Positions 12,245 through 24,098 of a DNA stretch of 64,000 nucleotides are shown here, piece after piece. The translations under genes and the position numbers were made by a program. The stretch is from Hygrophila difformis (Eukaryota > Streptophyta > Magnoliopsida > Lamiales > Acanthaceae). How positions within the stretch are numbered: the first letter of the stretch is position 1; every line of letters begins with the position of its first letter. The stretch spans positions 17,422,526 to 17,486,525 of the forward strand of contig JAOANR010000004.1 in the NCBI GenBank assembly GCA_030278955.1. Direction: 5' to 3'. The notes under the pieces were generated by a model that had not been told where the DNA came from, did no database searches, and was given only the letters and a program-made list of their open reading frames with translations.

Positions 12245-12760
12245 TGTGACAAATAAATGTTACCACTTTTTGTGCATAAATTCCAACCAATAATTCACCT
12301 CCTCAATGTACAACATCGGCGCCTGAACACTCAAACAAAGTGTGATGCTAGTATTTGATTTTAATTCCACAAATCGTGCAAAGTGAAGATGCAACAATAT
12401 TCCTCTTGAAACATCTATCATTTGTGGCCAATGAATTACGACCAATCAACCAAAATAACAACCATATCGTCTATTGGCAAATAGAATAGGCGTTGTAGAA
12501 TTTTACCAACAAACCCCCCCCCCCCCCCCCCGAAAGCTTGGCCGTGTGATCTTCACCCAGCCGACCAAGTGGAGATATTTTCCTTCCGTGCCTTTTCATG
12601 TTCATTTGCGCACTCTATGATCAATCTTCTTAGATTTTATACACCTACATATCGTACACACGCCAAGATCAATTCATGCAGCGGGAAGTCCCATTTCCTG
12701 CAAGAAAGCGGCCAAAAAATCCCACTAAACTAAGAAATAAAATAGAAATTTTTTAAATAT
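12245..12760 (-). pseudogene. LINE ORF2 relic: zinc-binding RT linker region
   Basis: Minus-strand frames give the zf-RVT signature of plant L1-type LINEs: a FWLIGRNSLATNDRC block, then an SSLCTICG Cys-x2-Cys pair and a HHTLFEC His/Cys pair (about 12290-12440). A degenerate KSAY-like region lies further upstream. Frames shift repeatedly, and a run of 18 C (12515-12532) interrupts the sequence. The LTR at 6739-12202 ends 40 bp before it. Its outer limits are uncertain; only the zinc-binding part is well supported. Confidence 0.55.
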
Positions 12761-12900
12761 AGATCTAAACAGATTTCTTGCCGAAGTCAATTTATACCAT
12801 ATATGATGGAGACTAGAAAGCCTTTTATCCAACCCTGAAGGTGGATAAAGAGTGATTCCCATATGCTTGAATTGAATTGTACCCTTAGATTGGAAAATGT

Positions 12901-13180
12901 TGAAACAAAAAAAAAGGAGAAGTTGTGCCGATATGAAATGCAATGAAAGCTTGTAAACTAGGAAATAGAAAAATATCAATGTATTATAAAACGGCAGGAA
13001 GAAGACTGTGTTTACATTGATAGAAAGCAACTTAAATAGACTCTATAACTGAACTCCTAAAAATATGCCACCACAACTGAATAGGACTCACTTGACTAGC
13101 TCCCCACTAAAGAAGGAACTAACAAATTTATTTAATAAAAATAAATTAACACGATTCAAGACATGCACTAATTTTGATAA
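12901..13180 (-). repeat. Copia 3' LTR
   Basis: 280 bp, near-identical in order to 17880-18158. In element orientation its first bases read TTATCA rather than the TGATCA of the 5' LTR, so one terminal base is mutated. The polypurine tract abuts it at 13181. Confidence 0.9.
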
Positions 13181-13190
13181 CTCCCCCTTA
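13181..13190 (-). other. Copia polypurine tract
   Basis: Minus strand TAAGGGGGAG directly before the 3' LTR; primer for plus-strand cDNA synthesis in this family. Confidence 0.85.
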
Positions 13191-14333
13191 GTCCATGCTT
13201 CCTGTCCATGACACCTGCACATGCTCTGAAATATTCAAACTTAGTTTTTCCCAGAGCCTTTGTGAATATATCAGCTATTTGATGAGATGAAGAGACTCAT
13301 TTCATATCAATCTCACCATCAAGCACCTTATCACGAATAAAATGATGACGCACTTCTATTTGCTTAGTTTGAGCATGAAAGACTGGATTTGAGGCGAGTT
13401 TGACAGCACTCTCATTATCACAGAACATATCCACAGAATCGTTCATCATGCCATAGATGTCTTGTATCAATCGCCTCAACCAAACGCACTCTCGTGCTGC
13501 CATAGATGCTGAAATATACTCAGCTTCGGTGCTTGAGAGAGCAACGGTCGCCTGCTTCTTGCTGCACCATGAGACTATTATTGTACCCCAGCTAAAACAA
13601 TATCCTGAAGTCGAACAACGATCATTAGCATCACCCGCCCACTCTACGTCACAATATCCTTTTAGTACAAAGTTATTTTCTGCCTTGTACATAAGACCAA
13701 ATTCAGTGGAACTTTTCACATAATGCAGAATTCTTTTTGCAGCTTCTAAATGAGGTGTTCTGGGATTTTGCATATACTGAGAGATGACACCAACAGGATA
13801 GGCAATATCTAGCCTTGTGACAGTCAAGTAAATTAAACTACAAACAAGTTGTCTGAATCTTGTAGCATCTTTCAACAACTCCCCTTCATCTTTCTTTAAC
13901 TTGAGGTGTGGCTCCATTGGTGTAGCTTTTCCTTTGACTCCCCCATGCCAAAACACTGCAAAAGTTTCCTTGCATAGACTTTCTGAGAGATGAAATACCC
14001 ATCTTCTGATCGTTCAACTTCAATACCAAGAAAGCAGTCAGCTTCCCCCAAATTCTTCATTTCAAAGTGAATTGATAATTCACTTTTTAATTTGGAAAGT
14101 TCAACTTCATTGTCTCCTGTGATGATCATATCATCCACGTACAACAAAACCAGAAGGTGCACATTGGACTCTAATTTTATGAACAAACTAGGATCTGCAT
14201 TGGACACTTTAAAGCCACAAAAAGTGAGGTATTGAGCAACTTTTCCATACCATGCTCGAAGTGCTTGTTTCAGGCCATATAATGCCTTCTTGAGCTTGCA
14301 CACATAAAGAGGATTCTGTTTGGAAACATATCC

Positions 14334-14833
14334 TTTCCAATCTCTCCCAAATTTCCTTTGGGGTCTGGACATCACGAACATGCTCAATGAAATCTTTTCT
14401 AATTGAGGTTCTTAAAGCAAAGAGAGCCTTACCACGTTTAATCTTCCATTTTCTCCGCGGTTCTGCATTTTCTGGAGTATCATCAGGAATTGCAGAATCA
14501 TTACAAATTGAGTCCCACAAGTCCTGCCCTTGAAGGTAGGCCTCCATACATAACTTCCAGTATTTGTAGTTGGAGCCTGTCAATTTCTCAACACTATTTC
14601 CTTCGTTCGTTGATTCCATCCCGCACAGCTTCAAATCTCCTCTTCCAATCTCCTCCAACAAGACACACTTGATAGACAAGAAGATTGTAAACACCAAGCC
14701 TCAACATGGCTCTGATACATGAAACAAAAAAGGAGAAGTTGTGTCGATACAATGCTCGAGGTGCTTGTTTAAGGCCGTACAATGCCTTCTTGAGCTTGCA
14801 CACATAAAAAGGATTCTGTTTGGAAACATATCC
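14334..14833 (-). repeat. 500-bp chimeric insert in copia RT: gag start, primer site and LTR end, plus duplicated RT
   Basis: 14334-14750 matches 17493-17911: gag codons, 5' UTR, primer site and the last 32 bp of the LTR. The flanking 82 bp of RT (14252-14333) is repeated at 14752-14833. Hence RT is read up to 14752, then LTR end, primer site and gag start appear, then RT resumes from 82 bp earlier. The left junction shares CCTT between the two parents. Inside the insert one C of the primer-site/LTR junction is lost, and a Trp codon that is TGA in the main gag is intact here. Confidence 0.85.
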
Positions 14834-15371
14834 TTCAGGCTGTTCCATATAAACATCACGATCCAGGTCACCATAAAGAAATGCATTCTTTACATCGAGT
14901 TGCCATAGTTTCCATCTTTTATAAGCTGCCAGTGAAATGATTGATCTTAGTGTGACCATTTTCGCAACTGGGCTGAAAGTCTCATCATAATCTACTCCAT
15001 AGTTTTGAGAAAAACCACGTGCAATGAGCCGAGCTTTGCATTTCTCAACAGTCCCGTCCGATTTTTTCTTTAATCGAAACACCCACTTGCAAGCAACTGG
15101 ATCATAGTTCTATGGTTTTGGCACCAATTCCCATGTTTCATTTTTATGTAAAGCATCCATTTCACTTTGCATAGCTGCTTCCCATTCAGGTCTACCCTTG
15201 GCTTCTTCATAATTACCCGGTTCATCTTGATCAGCCGCTCCTATGAAGAAACATGAAGTAACAGTACAATGATTGAGTTGTACCTCATAGTCATCCATGT
15301 ACTGGGGTTGCCGTCTTTCTCTTGTAGACCTCCTTTGGGGCTGGTCTCCTTTAGAGATAGGGACAGCTATT

Positions 15372-15482
15372 GGAGTGTCACTTTCACCAGCTTCTTCCAA
15401 ATTATTTTGTGGAGTGTCACTTTCACCAGCTTCTTCCAAATTACTTTGTGGAGTGTCACTTTCACCTGCTTCTTCAATGTTA
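15372..15482 (-). repeat. 39-bp x 3 in-frame tandem repeat in copia linker
   Basis: Three copies of a 39-bp unit encode the 13-residue peptide EEAGESDTPQNNL (last copy partial), in the acidic linker between integrase and RT. The period keeps the frame. Such linkers are fast-evolving in copia polyproteins. Confidence 0.85.
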
Positions 15483-17861
15483 TTTTCTTGTAACCATTTA
15501 ACGCCTTCTTGTACAGGTTCACATACACCTCCTTGATACTAAGTTGATATTTCATCAAACACTACATCTCTTGAAGTAATGAATTTCTTTGTCTCTGGAT
15601 CCATGCACCTCCACCCTTTTCTCCAATGATCATAGCCAACAAAAATACATTTTTCTGCATTGGAATCAAGCTTTGTTCAGTTAGTTTTCGGAATATGAAC
15701 ATAACATATTGAACCAAACACCCAAAAATAACTCACATTCGCTTTAACATTATATAAAATCTCAAAAGGAGATTTTTGTTTACCCGGCCAGGGAGGTAGC
15801 CGATTTATCACATGACACGCACAACGAACAGCTTCTGCCCACAGTTCTCGAGGGAGGTTTTTGTCATGTAGCCATGAAAGACTGACCGATACAAGATGTG
15901 CAATCTTTCTTTCAGAAACTCCATTATGTTTTGGAGTGTTAGGACATTTCAATTGCCTTGAAATTCCATGTTGATCACAATATTTAAAGAAGTCATTTGA
16001 TATATACTCTCCACATTTGTCGCTACGCAGACATTTTATTTTCAGCCTAAACTCTTTCTCTACAGCTTCTCTAAATTCCATGAATGCAACCAAAGCTTCA
16101 CTCTTATCTTTCAAGAACTTCACCCAAGTATACCTCGAATAGTCATCCACAAACACCATGAGGTATCGACAACCACTATAACTTGATGTTTTAGTGGGTC
16201 CCATCAAATCAGTATGCACAAGCTCAAGCATCACAGACCTTCGATTTGATGATTTTGCAAATGGAAGGCGATGAGATTTACCAAATTGACACCCTTGGCA
16301 AATTATATCCTCACGTACCTTTTGTAAGAAAGGTATGCCTTCTACCAATCTCTTCGATGAGAGTTGCTGCAACAATGGATATCCCACGTGGCCCATTCTT
16401 GCATGCCAAATCGAAGCACTTTCTGTTTGGCTTGCTTTCTTTACATATGATTCTCCTGCTGACAAAACAAATAAAGAACCTTTTCTTTCTCCTGAAGCAA
16501 GAACATCACCAGATACGTTTCTCACATTATCAAGGACCTTCACATCGTTGGGCCCGAACAGAATATATTTTCCAGAATCTGTAATTTGAGAAACTGAAAC
16601 CAAATTTCTTTTCAAACCTGGAACATGAAAGACATCGTCCAACTTGATTATGTTTTGGTCACCAGCCCCAAACTTCACGACTCATTCCTTTGCTACTGGA
16701 TAAGTTGTATTATCTGCTGTGACAATGACTCGATCTCCATTGTGTGGACGGATCTCTGTAAACAGCAAGTCATTTACGGTTACATGATGTGAGCACCCGG
16801 AGTCAAGGATCCATTCATGGAAAACTTCATGATTATAGAAAGCCTGATCGTGTTTTGATTTCTCAACCTTGTTCCTTTCAGGCTCCTCATAAGTTGTGAC
16901 ATTTGGACTATCCAACACTTCCGTAGTGAAGCATTGTTCCTAGTTTGGTTGATCTCCAGTTTCCTTCTCACTAGCAATATTGGCTTTGGAAAGCTTCACC
17001 CGACAATTCCTTTTTATATGCCCAACTTTTCCACATCTGTAGCACTTCGCGGGCTTACGGTTTTGTGCCCCATCACCACTGGTGTTTTCAACGTTATGCC
17101 CTTTTTCATTATTCTGGTTCCATGTTGATGCACCCTTCTTATTTTACTTTCCTTTCGAGAAAAGAACCGATTCCAAATTAAAACTTTTCACCATCTGTCT
17201 TGCTAGAGCCTCTTGGTTAGATAGCAAACTATCCAATTCTTCAATCGAAGGCTGCTTTTCCTATCCTTGAATGGATGTCACAAACGGTATGTACTCCTTC
17301 TTCAACCCCGAATGAGAAAGCGACGTAGTCGTGCTTCACCAATCTTCTCACCCGGATCTAATTCTGAAATTTCAGAACATAAGCTCTTGATTTGCAGGAA
17401 ATATTCAGAAATTGACATATTTCCTTGAGTTGATGCTGCCAACTGATTTTCCAACAACTGCAATCTCGCTGTATTAGTTGTTGAGAAGAGCCTTTCCAAT
17501 CTCTCCCAAATTTCCTTTGGGGTCTGGACATCACGCACATGCTCAATGAAATCTTTTCTAATTGAGGTTCTTAAAGCAAAGAGAGCCTTACCACGTTTGA
17601 TCTTCCATTTTCTGCGCGGTTCTGCATTTTCTGGAGTATCATCAGTAATTGCAGAATCATTACAAATTGAGTCTCACAAGTCCTGCCCTTGAAGGTAGGC
17701 CTCCATACATAACTTCCAGTATTTGTAGTTGGAGCCTGTCAATTTCTCAACACTATTTCCTCCGTTCGTTGATTCCATCCCGCACAGCTTCAAATCTCCT
17801 CTTCCAATCTCCTCCAACAAGACACACTTGATAGACAAGAAGATTGTAAACACCAAGCCTC

Positions 17862-17879
17862 AACATGGCTCTGATACCA
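17862..17879 (-). other. Copia primer binding site (initiator tRNA-Met)
   Basis: The minus strand reads TGGTATCAGAGCCATG..., the classic complement of the 3' end of plant initiator tRNA-Met, directly next to the 5' LTR. Confidence 0.92.
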
Positions 17880-18158
17880 TGAAACAAAAAGAAGGAGAAG
17901 TTGTGCCGATATGAAATGCAATGAAAGCTTGTAAACTAGGAAATAGAAAAATATCAATGTATTATAAAACGGCAGGAAGAAGGCTGTGTTTACATTGATA
18001 AAAAGTAACTTAAATAGACTCTATAACTGAACTCCTAAAAATATGCCAACAAAACTGAATAGGACTCACTTGACTAGCTCTCCCACAAAAGAAAGAACTA
18101 ACAAATTTATTAATAAAAATAAAGTAACACGATTCAAGACATGCACTAATTTTGATCA
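17880..18158 (-). repeat. Copia 5' LTR
   Basis: 279 bp with TG...CA ends in element orientation (TGATCA ... TTTCA). A small number of substitutions and short indels separate it from the 3' LTR. Confidence 0.92.
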
Positions 18159-18199
18159 AATGTCAAAGGTTCTTCACAATATACACATAGTATTAATAA

Positions 18200-20288
18200 G
18201 TGAGTAATTGTTTTTTTGGTAACAAGTGACATAGGAGCACCGAAAAAATAGAAAACTAGAAACAATATACAAGGGTGGAAAAGAGAGAAAAATACATGAA
18301 ATAAAATCACGAAAAATCCACGTTCCGACCATATCTGGTGCAACTAGTGCTCGAGCATTATCCGAGGGAACCCCGAGGGAACCCCCATGTTATGAAGAAC
18401 TCTACAGATCTTACCCCTTTCTTCGCTACATAGTCTGCAACCGAATTACCTGCACGAAGTATATTAAACAATTGATAGTCACGATGAAGTGAGCAAAATC
18501 ATTGATGTTCTTTAATAAAGTAAAATATGAATGATCGTCCCCAATCTCTTATTGAATGACCGTTAATGCTTCATGTGAATCAAAATAGAAACATGCCAAA
18601 TTAATATCAGGTTGATGAAGATGATGCATCCCTTACCAGATACCATGCAATTTAGTTTCTGAATTGGAGGAAATCTCCGCAGACCCAGAAAACCTTTTCA
18701 GCCCAATGTCCATCACTATCATGCACACGCTGCCAAAGCCCACAGGACCTGGGTTGCCCAATGAACTACCATCCACATGAAGAATCATATTATTGTATTC
18801 AAGAGGATTCCACATAACCAGGCGATGAGTAACAACCTTGGGAAGCTGTTTAAGAGCCTGATCAAATATATATCCCAAAGAACGAGCTTGGCTCATAATC
18901 ATCGCCAAACATGCATATGCACCCCAAAAGCAAGCAGCGTTACAACCCCTCGAAGTAACCAAATCAAAGCCCATTGTAGCTAGGTCCACTGAGAGCTCAT
19001 CCATTCAAGAAACGATGCAACGTTTGTGTGAGAGTCCGACCAAGAAGCAAGAATAATAAATCCAATCTGTTCCCATGCTGCATGGTCCTGCGAGCACCTG
19101 GAAAATAGATGAGCAATTGACTCCGAAGCGAACCTGCACAAGCCGCATATTGTAATATGCCATTCACACCCACTTGTAAATATTGTCCTCTTTGGGCCAA
19201 CCCGCCCTCACGGCTTTAAAACGCGGCTACAAGGGAGAGGTGTCCACACCCTTATAAGGCATGCTTCGCTTCCCTCTTCGACCGATGTGGGATGTTACAC
19301 ATAATGCCGAGGAGGCCAAACCCCGCTTTGTCCGCAACTTTTTAGTTGGGAGAGCATCATGCATCACCAAGCACAACAACATCTGAACTTTTTCTAGAGC
19401 AGAATATGGCACAGCTGCATAGAAGATCCCACCGGACCTCTCTCATTGCCAGATCCATTCATAATCGGACGTGACTGAGTATTGCACAAAAAGTAAAGCT
19501 AAACAATACTGGGTGTTGTGAGCCGAGGCATGAACCGGTAATAGTCCATACGCTTGCACTTTATCTTAAATGGCCGAAGGAACTGTAGTGACCACATCAT
19601 CCCAACATCAACCCCCATTGAAGTAAATGACCTTAACCCTAAGTGTTGTATGCAAAATGTGTACATAGGGCATGTGGGGTGCGGTCATTCCTTCTCTCAA
19701 CCAAGCTCCATGCCACTAACGACACTCACCTACTCCAAGGAGCAAACAGAAACCAGCTTCAACACATGGTGCAACAAACTACATCACCCTATAGGTTGGA
19801 GAAGCATGAGGCCTATGAGGAAAAAACCCATTAGCGCATCCATATTTTGTGCCAAGTATCTGAACCCAAGGTTTAGCAATTATGCCCAACAAGTCCATGA
19901 AGAGTTTGCACAAGAAAGCAATATTAAGCTCACGACATTTGCGGGTACCAAGCACCTCCATGCTCTTTCTAATTGACAAGATAGAGCCATGCCCATGGGC
20001 ATCTTCCAAATAAACCTTCGGATGCACCAATCAACTTGAAAAAACCGACCCAACCGATGTCACCCGACCAACTTTATTCAAGAGGGCGCACTTCCAGGAA
20101 CAAAGACGAGTATTCACTTTCTCCATTAAAAAAAATCAAAATGCAACACATGAGCCATCCCATGAAACAATGGGAACCAGAAAAATATTTCCCAGACCAA
20201 TGAATTCAACATTCAGAATCATCGAATATTTCATGCATAGACTCATCAGACAGCAGCTGAGGCATACGCTTGTGACTTACTAGAATTA
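18200..20288 (-). pseudogene. L1-type LINE ORF2 relic: RT C-terminus, zf-RVT, RNase H, 3' tail
   Basis: Minus-strand frames give, in order: a KSQAYAS / LSDESMHEIF block (about 20280-20220), a GKYFWFP-like block and NTRLCSWKCALLNKVGR (about 20130-20070), an NIAFLCKLFMDLLG block and KPWVQILGTKYG (about 19940-19840), LRTKRGLASSALC (about 19350-19310), then ICGLC...AHLFSRC (about 19160-19095). RNase H follows with LHVDGSSLGNPGPVGFGSV (about 18790-18730) and AGNSVADYVAKKG (about 18450-18415). These are the RT thumb, zinc-binding and RNase H regions of plant L1 elements. Frameshifts and stops are frequent. The 3' tail ends ...TTACCAAAAAAACAATTACT near 18190. A TRIM-like LTR splits the zinc-binding region, and a SINE abuts the upstream side. 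Confidence 0.8.
19184..19299 (+). mobile_element. TRIM-like solo LTR inside the LINE relic
   Basis: 116 bp with TG...CA ends (TGTCCTCTTTGGGCC ... GATGTTACA). It contains TTTAAAACGCG and CACCCTTATAAGGCATGCTTC, resembling short LTRs of non-autonomous plant elements that I recall as widespread. It interrupts the LINE between the first zinc-binding Cys (SALC) and the second pair (ICGLC), so it is a later insertion. A clean 5-bp target duplication was not found (AATAT left, CATAA/ATAAT right). Confidence 0.5.
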
Positions 20289-20297
20289 TAATGAGTG

Positions 20298-20472
20298 AGT
20301 AATTTTTTTTACCGAACAACCTATACAGGCTAGGAAATGAGTGGTGGGAGCCCATGCCACACAAATTACAAAAAAATAATGGGGAGAAATAAGGGGTCGG
20401 GTGGGGAATCGAACCCCCAACCTGAAGGCTGGAAGTCAGGGGACTTGACCATTTGACCAAGTCCTCATCCTC
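20298..20472 (-). mobile_element. tRNA-derived SINE (175 bp)
   Basis: Flanked by direct repeats TAATGAGTG at 20289-20297 and 20473-20481. The minus strand has RNA polymerase III box A-like TTGGTCAAATGG (20449-20460) and box B-like GGTTCGATTCC (20405-20415) in a tRNA-like head, a body, and an A-rich tail GGTAAAAAAAATTACT. A head with intact A and B boxes, a non-tRNA body, an A-rich 3' tail and a target duplication define a SINE rather than a tRNA gene. Confidence 0.8.
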
Positions 20473-20481
20473 TAATGAGTG

Positions 20482-21029
20482 TCTAATTGAGTATGGGGCT
20501 TCAATATAATTAAATTATTTTTATTCTAAATATATATATATGTATGTATTTAAGGGATTGTCAATATTAAGGTTTTCTCAATCACTACTATACATTCACA
20601 TCTAAACCATTGCTTTTGCTAAGAGTGTAATATAATATGTGTCAGTGAAATAAGAATAATTATTTAGAGTGCGGCTATAATGTAGGTGTCTGCAAGTGTA
20701 GAAACTATTTTGTGGGATGAGCAGAATGTTCTCTGTGATAAAAATGTAGTTGTATAATTTATATTGCACCGTGCAAATACAGTAGATTCATGTGATGCCT
20801 AAAGAGTTTAATGTGATGAATGCGTAATATATTGTAATGGGATGTATGAGTTATATGATGCGGTATATGGTGTCATGGGAAGCATGATTTCATGTGATGT
20901 CTCAGGATTTTTATGTAATTATACATGATATAGTGTGATGAGAAATATTGTTTAGTGATACAAGTATATTACAAAGTATAATGTCTATTCCAGGTGGTGT
21001 GGTGATATATTTCATCGGCTATTGACGAG
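20482..21029. other. AT-rich sequence without a recognised gene
   Basis: Contains a (TA)n stretch near 20527 and a loose repetition of ATGTGATG / ATGGGATG / ATATGATG between about 20790 and 20940. No coding frame or element terminus is recognised. It is the left flank of the Athila-like insertion. Confidence 0.5.
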
Positions 21030-23635
21030 GACGTTGAAACTTTTGACGAGCTTCACTAACACGAGTAATTTTCTGAAATATCAGGTTTGGATTATTAAAT
21101 GAAAAGATTTATGATTTAGGGAAGGGGTTTAAGGATATATGAAGATTTCCCTTTTTATTACTCATGTGGGGTGTTTTAATCTCAAACGGCGCTGTGGTCC
21201 TCCCCGCCATGAAACTTTTGACAAATATCACGGTGCAACCGGGATTGACCTTCAGTCTGTCACCCTGAAAGTCCCTGGTATCTGCGCCATGATACTTCTC
21301 ATAATTTCATGTCACGGAAGCACCTGCCATGAAGCTTTTGAACATCTTCCCACTATATGAGTATTTTCCCAAAATGTTGTGTTTTTATTTACTCGTGTCA
21401 AGAAACTGTGCTCCCGAAAGCGCACGGGTCAAAAATTGCAGTAATTTATAGTAAGTACCGGATCGTTCACTGGAGGATGTGCGATGGAAGCAGGGCCCAC
21501 GTCGTTTACTAAGATTTTCCACTCGGTTACTCGTTTCAAGTTTTGCAAGGTTTTCTAACAACTACTTGACATGAATTTAAATCCAGATCATGAAAGCAGT
21601 AAAAATTATTCTACAAAGCATGGTAAACTAGGTCGAAGAAAGCAATTAAATCTATACTACGAAAGCAATATGAAACTGTGCTACACTATCTAGAGAGCAG
21701 GTTTAAATATGACAGAAGGGACAGAGAGGAAATAATAAAGATTGGACAAGATTCAGATGAAACACAATTAAACTTCCATTTTTATACACAGATCTTGCTT
21801 GGGATAATCCTCTAGTTAGCTAACTCTCATGCTTTCTACACCATGTTCCCTTTAACAGACAGGTACTTATGGTGAGAATTTACATGCTCTTAAGACAAAA
21901 ATTTCTAAGATACCACGGACTTATAACTCCCTCCACAGGCCTTGTGAAGTTACATTACATATCTGTGGTGGACAAGCAACACCTAACATATCATTAGTTG
22001 ACATGCCAAGTACTCCTATCATTCCCCCATGTCACGCCCAAAGTTTCAAATCAAGCCCCAAGCCATTCCATAACTCTCAAACCTTTTAACAGATGGACAG
22101 CCCCCTAATTCTTCCGAGTGACCTCTATGAAAGCATTTAAAGGAAAGCAGTAAGAAAGCTGTAAAGAAAGCATTTAAATCTATCACTCGGAATCGTTAAA
22201 AACGTCTCTTTCCATTAGTATAAGAGAGCCCCTGGTCTTGGTGACCAGATGCAGATCAAGAACCCCCGAGATATCAATAAGCCACAGGGCTTACAACATC
22301 TGGGTAGTTATGAGATACAAACTAAATGAAACAGATCCATAAATGAACCTATTTCGGATGTACTCACTCAAGACTCAATTCTAGACTTTGGCAGAAGAAG
22401 ATAGTAGTCGAAGGAATACTCGACCTTACCTTATAAATTCACCAAGGCCTATATGTTGTTCCTCTAGTATTATTTATCACATCTCATCTACACCCAAGTG
22501 GATGTTGACTTAATGCGATATCTAATATCAGATTTCCAACACACAGCAATTTTGAGAAGCAAATGAATATTTGAAAATCATTCCCTAAACAGGTACTAGA
22601 CTCTCAATCAAAACACAGATCCTTTCAGTCTAGATGAGACCTAATCGCTGACTCTGCTTCTAAGCTCTCAAAATCAACCCCCAGTGGAATATGAATTAGT
22701 CATAACTGTTGAATTTATCCCTTACTCAGATCCGGATTTTACAAAGGAATTTTTGTTGGAAATTTATTATGCAGCATCTGATTTAAATCAAGACTTCTGT
22801 GTCCAAGGAGAAGGATCCCCAAAATAGCATTAAGATCAGAACATCTACATAATAGTATCATGCATACAAGTATATGAAAAGGAAAATAAAATACCCCAAA
22901 ATATATGGTGGGGTTAGACAGAATGCGATACACAAAGTTGGATTAGCCTGAGATGAGAAGAAATCGGCTAAAAAGAGTGCCAGAGATAGTTGGGGTTTTC
23001 CGGACTGCAAACATCTGCTATCCGGTTCCCAATTATCCCAGATGACTGATTTTAGACAAAAAGAATTCCAAACAACGGTGACCGCCGCCATTTAGTTTTC
23101 TTTTGTCTGTGAGTGGAAGAAGAACCCACATATTTCTTGCTGTAATATTTCTCAACTGATGTCGGACATCAGTTGATACTAATGCAACTTGAATTCAGGT
23201 TGAGAAATTAAGATAAGGAAAATTAAAACTGTGTCTAATTAGGAATTGGCTGAGTGACTAATCGAAACTCTTAGTGAAGAGAACGCTCGCCGAAGCTTCC
23301 ACCAACCACTAACCAGATCATGCAAAATAACAGATAATAATTGACACACAGAAGACGGGTTAGTCGATATCCCTGCGAAGGGACCTTTCACCAACATTAA
23401 TCTGTGGTGTTTCTCATTATCCGTTCATACACACAACGAAGGAGAAAGTATGAAAGTAAGAAAATATTTTTGGTATTGTGTGGGTGTTAAGCACACAATA
23501 AGTGGACACTAATGGGTTGAAATGTGTAATGGATAGAAATCAGATGAATTGGGCCCAGGCCCAATACATCCATGCAACTTACACAAATCATGAAGAAAAA
23601 TATTTTTTGGAGTTTTCAAAATAGAAGGGATAGTT

Positions 23636-24098
23636 CAATTCGAATTATTGGGGTAATTCGAATTGAGAATGCATGAAGGATGAAGTAGTACTTTACCCAA
23701 TTGATCATTGCCAGAAATTGGAACATCATCAAATTCGAATTATTGACCAATTCGAATTAATTCGAATTGGACAACTCGAATTGACGAAGTCCTTTTCTTG
23801 CTCAAATTGACTAAGGCATTTACCTCAAGGGGAAGGTGAGTTCGAATTGTTCAGCAATTCGAATTAATTCGAATTGCACAATTCGAATTGGTAAGAGATG
23901 GAAAATAAACTAAGGCATGAATGGATGGTATGCAATACAATGTGGTCTCTCTTGCCAATTCGAATTGTTGAACCAATTCGAATTAATTCGAATTGGAGAA
24001 TTCGAATTGGTTAGAGACCACATGAAGGAAATTTTTGGTTGTGCAATTCGAATTTCTTAGGCAATTCGAGATAATTCGAATTGCCTCAATTCATATTA
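23636..24098. repeat. Palindromic cassette array 1, AATTCGAATT type (3' LTR)
   Basis: Five cassettes. Complete ones have AATTCGAATT, a 5-10 nt spacer, the core AATTCGAATTAATTCGAATT (flanked by complementary C/G pairs), a 3-6 nt spacer, then AATTCGAATT again. Cassettes are separated by 40-90 nt of ordinary sequence. The position, about 0.9-1.3 kb downstream of the TATA box, suggests it is transcribed. Confidence 0.93.

Larger units (their letters stand above)
13200..17778 (-). pseudogene. Copia gag-pol polyprotein remnant
   Basis: From the ATG at 17778 (MESTN) the gag start is visible, with SNYKYWKLCMEAYL typical of the copia UBN2/gag domain, then a CCHC-like region near 17000-17060. The protease motif ILDSGCSHH is at about 16790-16815. 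Integrase spans about 15677-16400: HARMGH, CQGCQFGK, HTDLMG, SDKCGEY and NGVSERK (usually NGVAERK). RT is at 15082-13900 with [13 protein letters not shown] and the YVDDMIITGD catalytic motif; RNase H follows with SSTEAEYIS and DNESAVKLA. Breaks include TGA in place of a Trp codon at about 17673, stops at 15677, 15541 and 15110, and a frameshift near 13930. A 500-bp duplication-insertion sits inside RT. The copy cannot encode an active polyprotein. Confidence 0.9.
12901..18158 (-). mobile_element. Ty1/copia retrotransposon, complete but rearranged (5,258 bp)
   Basis: Bounded by 279-280 bp LTRs (12901-13180 and 17880-18158) and a perfect 5-bp target duplication AATGT (12896-12900 and 18159-18163). 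On the minus strand the order is 5' LTR, a primer site complementary to initiator tRNA-Met, gag, protease region, integrase, RT, RNase H, a polypurine tract and 3' LTR: the copia order (integrase before RT). LTRs differ at roughly 5% of sites, so it is much older than the Athila-like element. A 500-bp segment inside RT is foreign to the normal order (separate entry). It inserted just beyond the 3' end of a LINE relic. Confidence 0.92.

Noticed and set aside
20395..20466. tRNA gene
   Set aside because: A and B boxes are present but the rest does not fold as a clear tRNA, and the unit continues into a body, A-rich tail and target duplication: a SINE.
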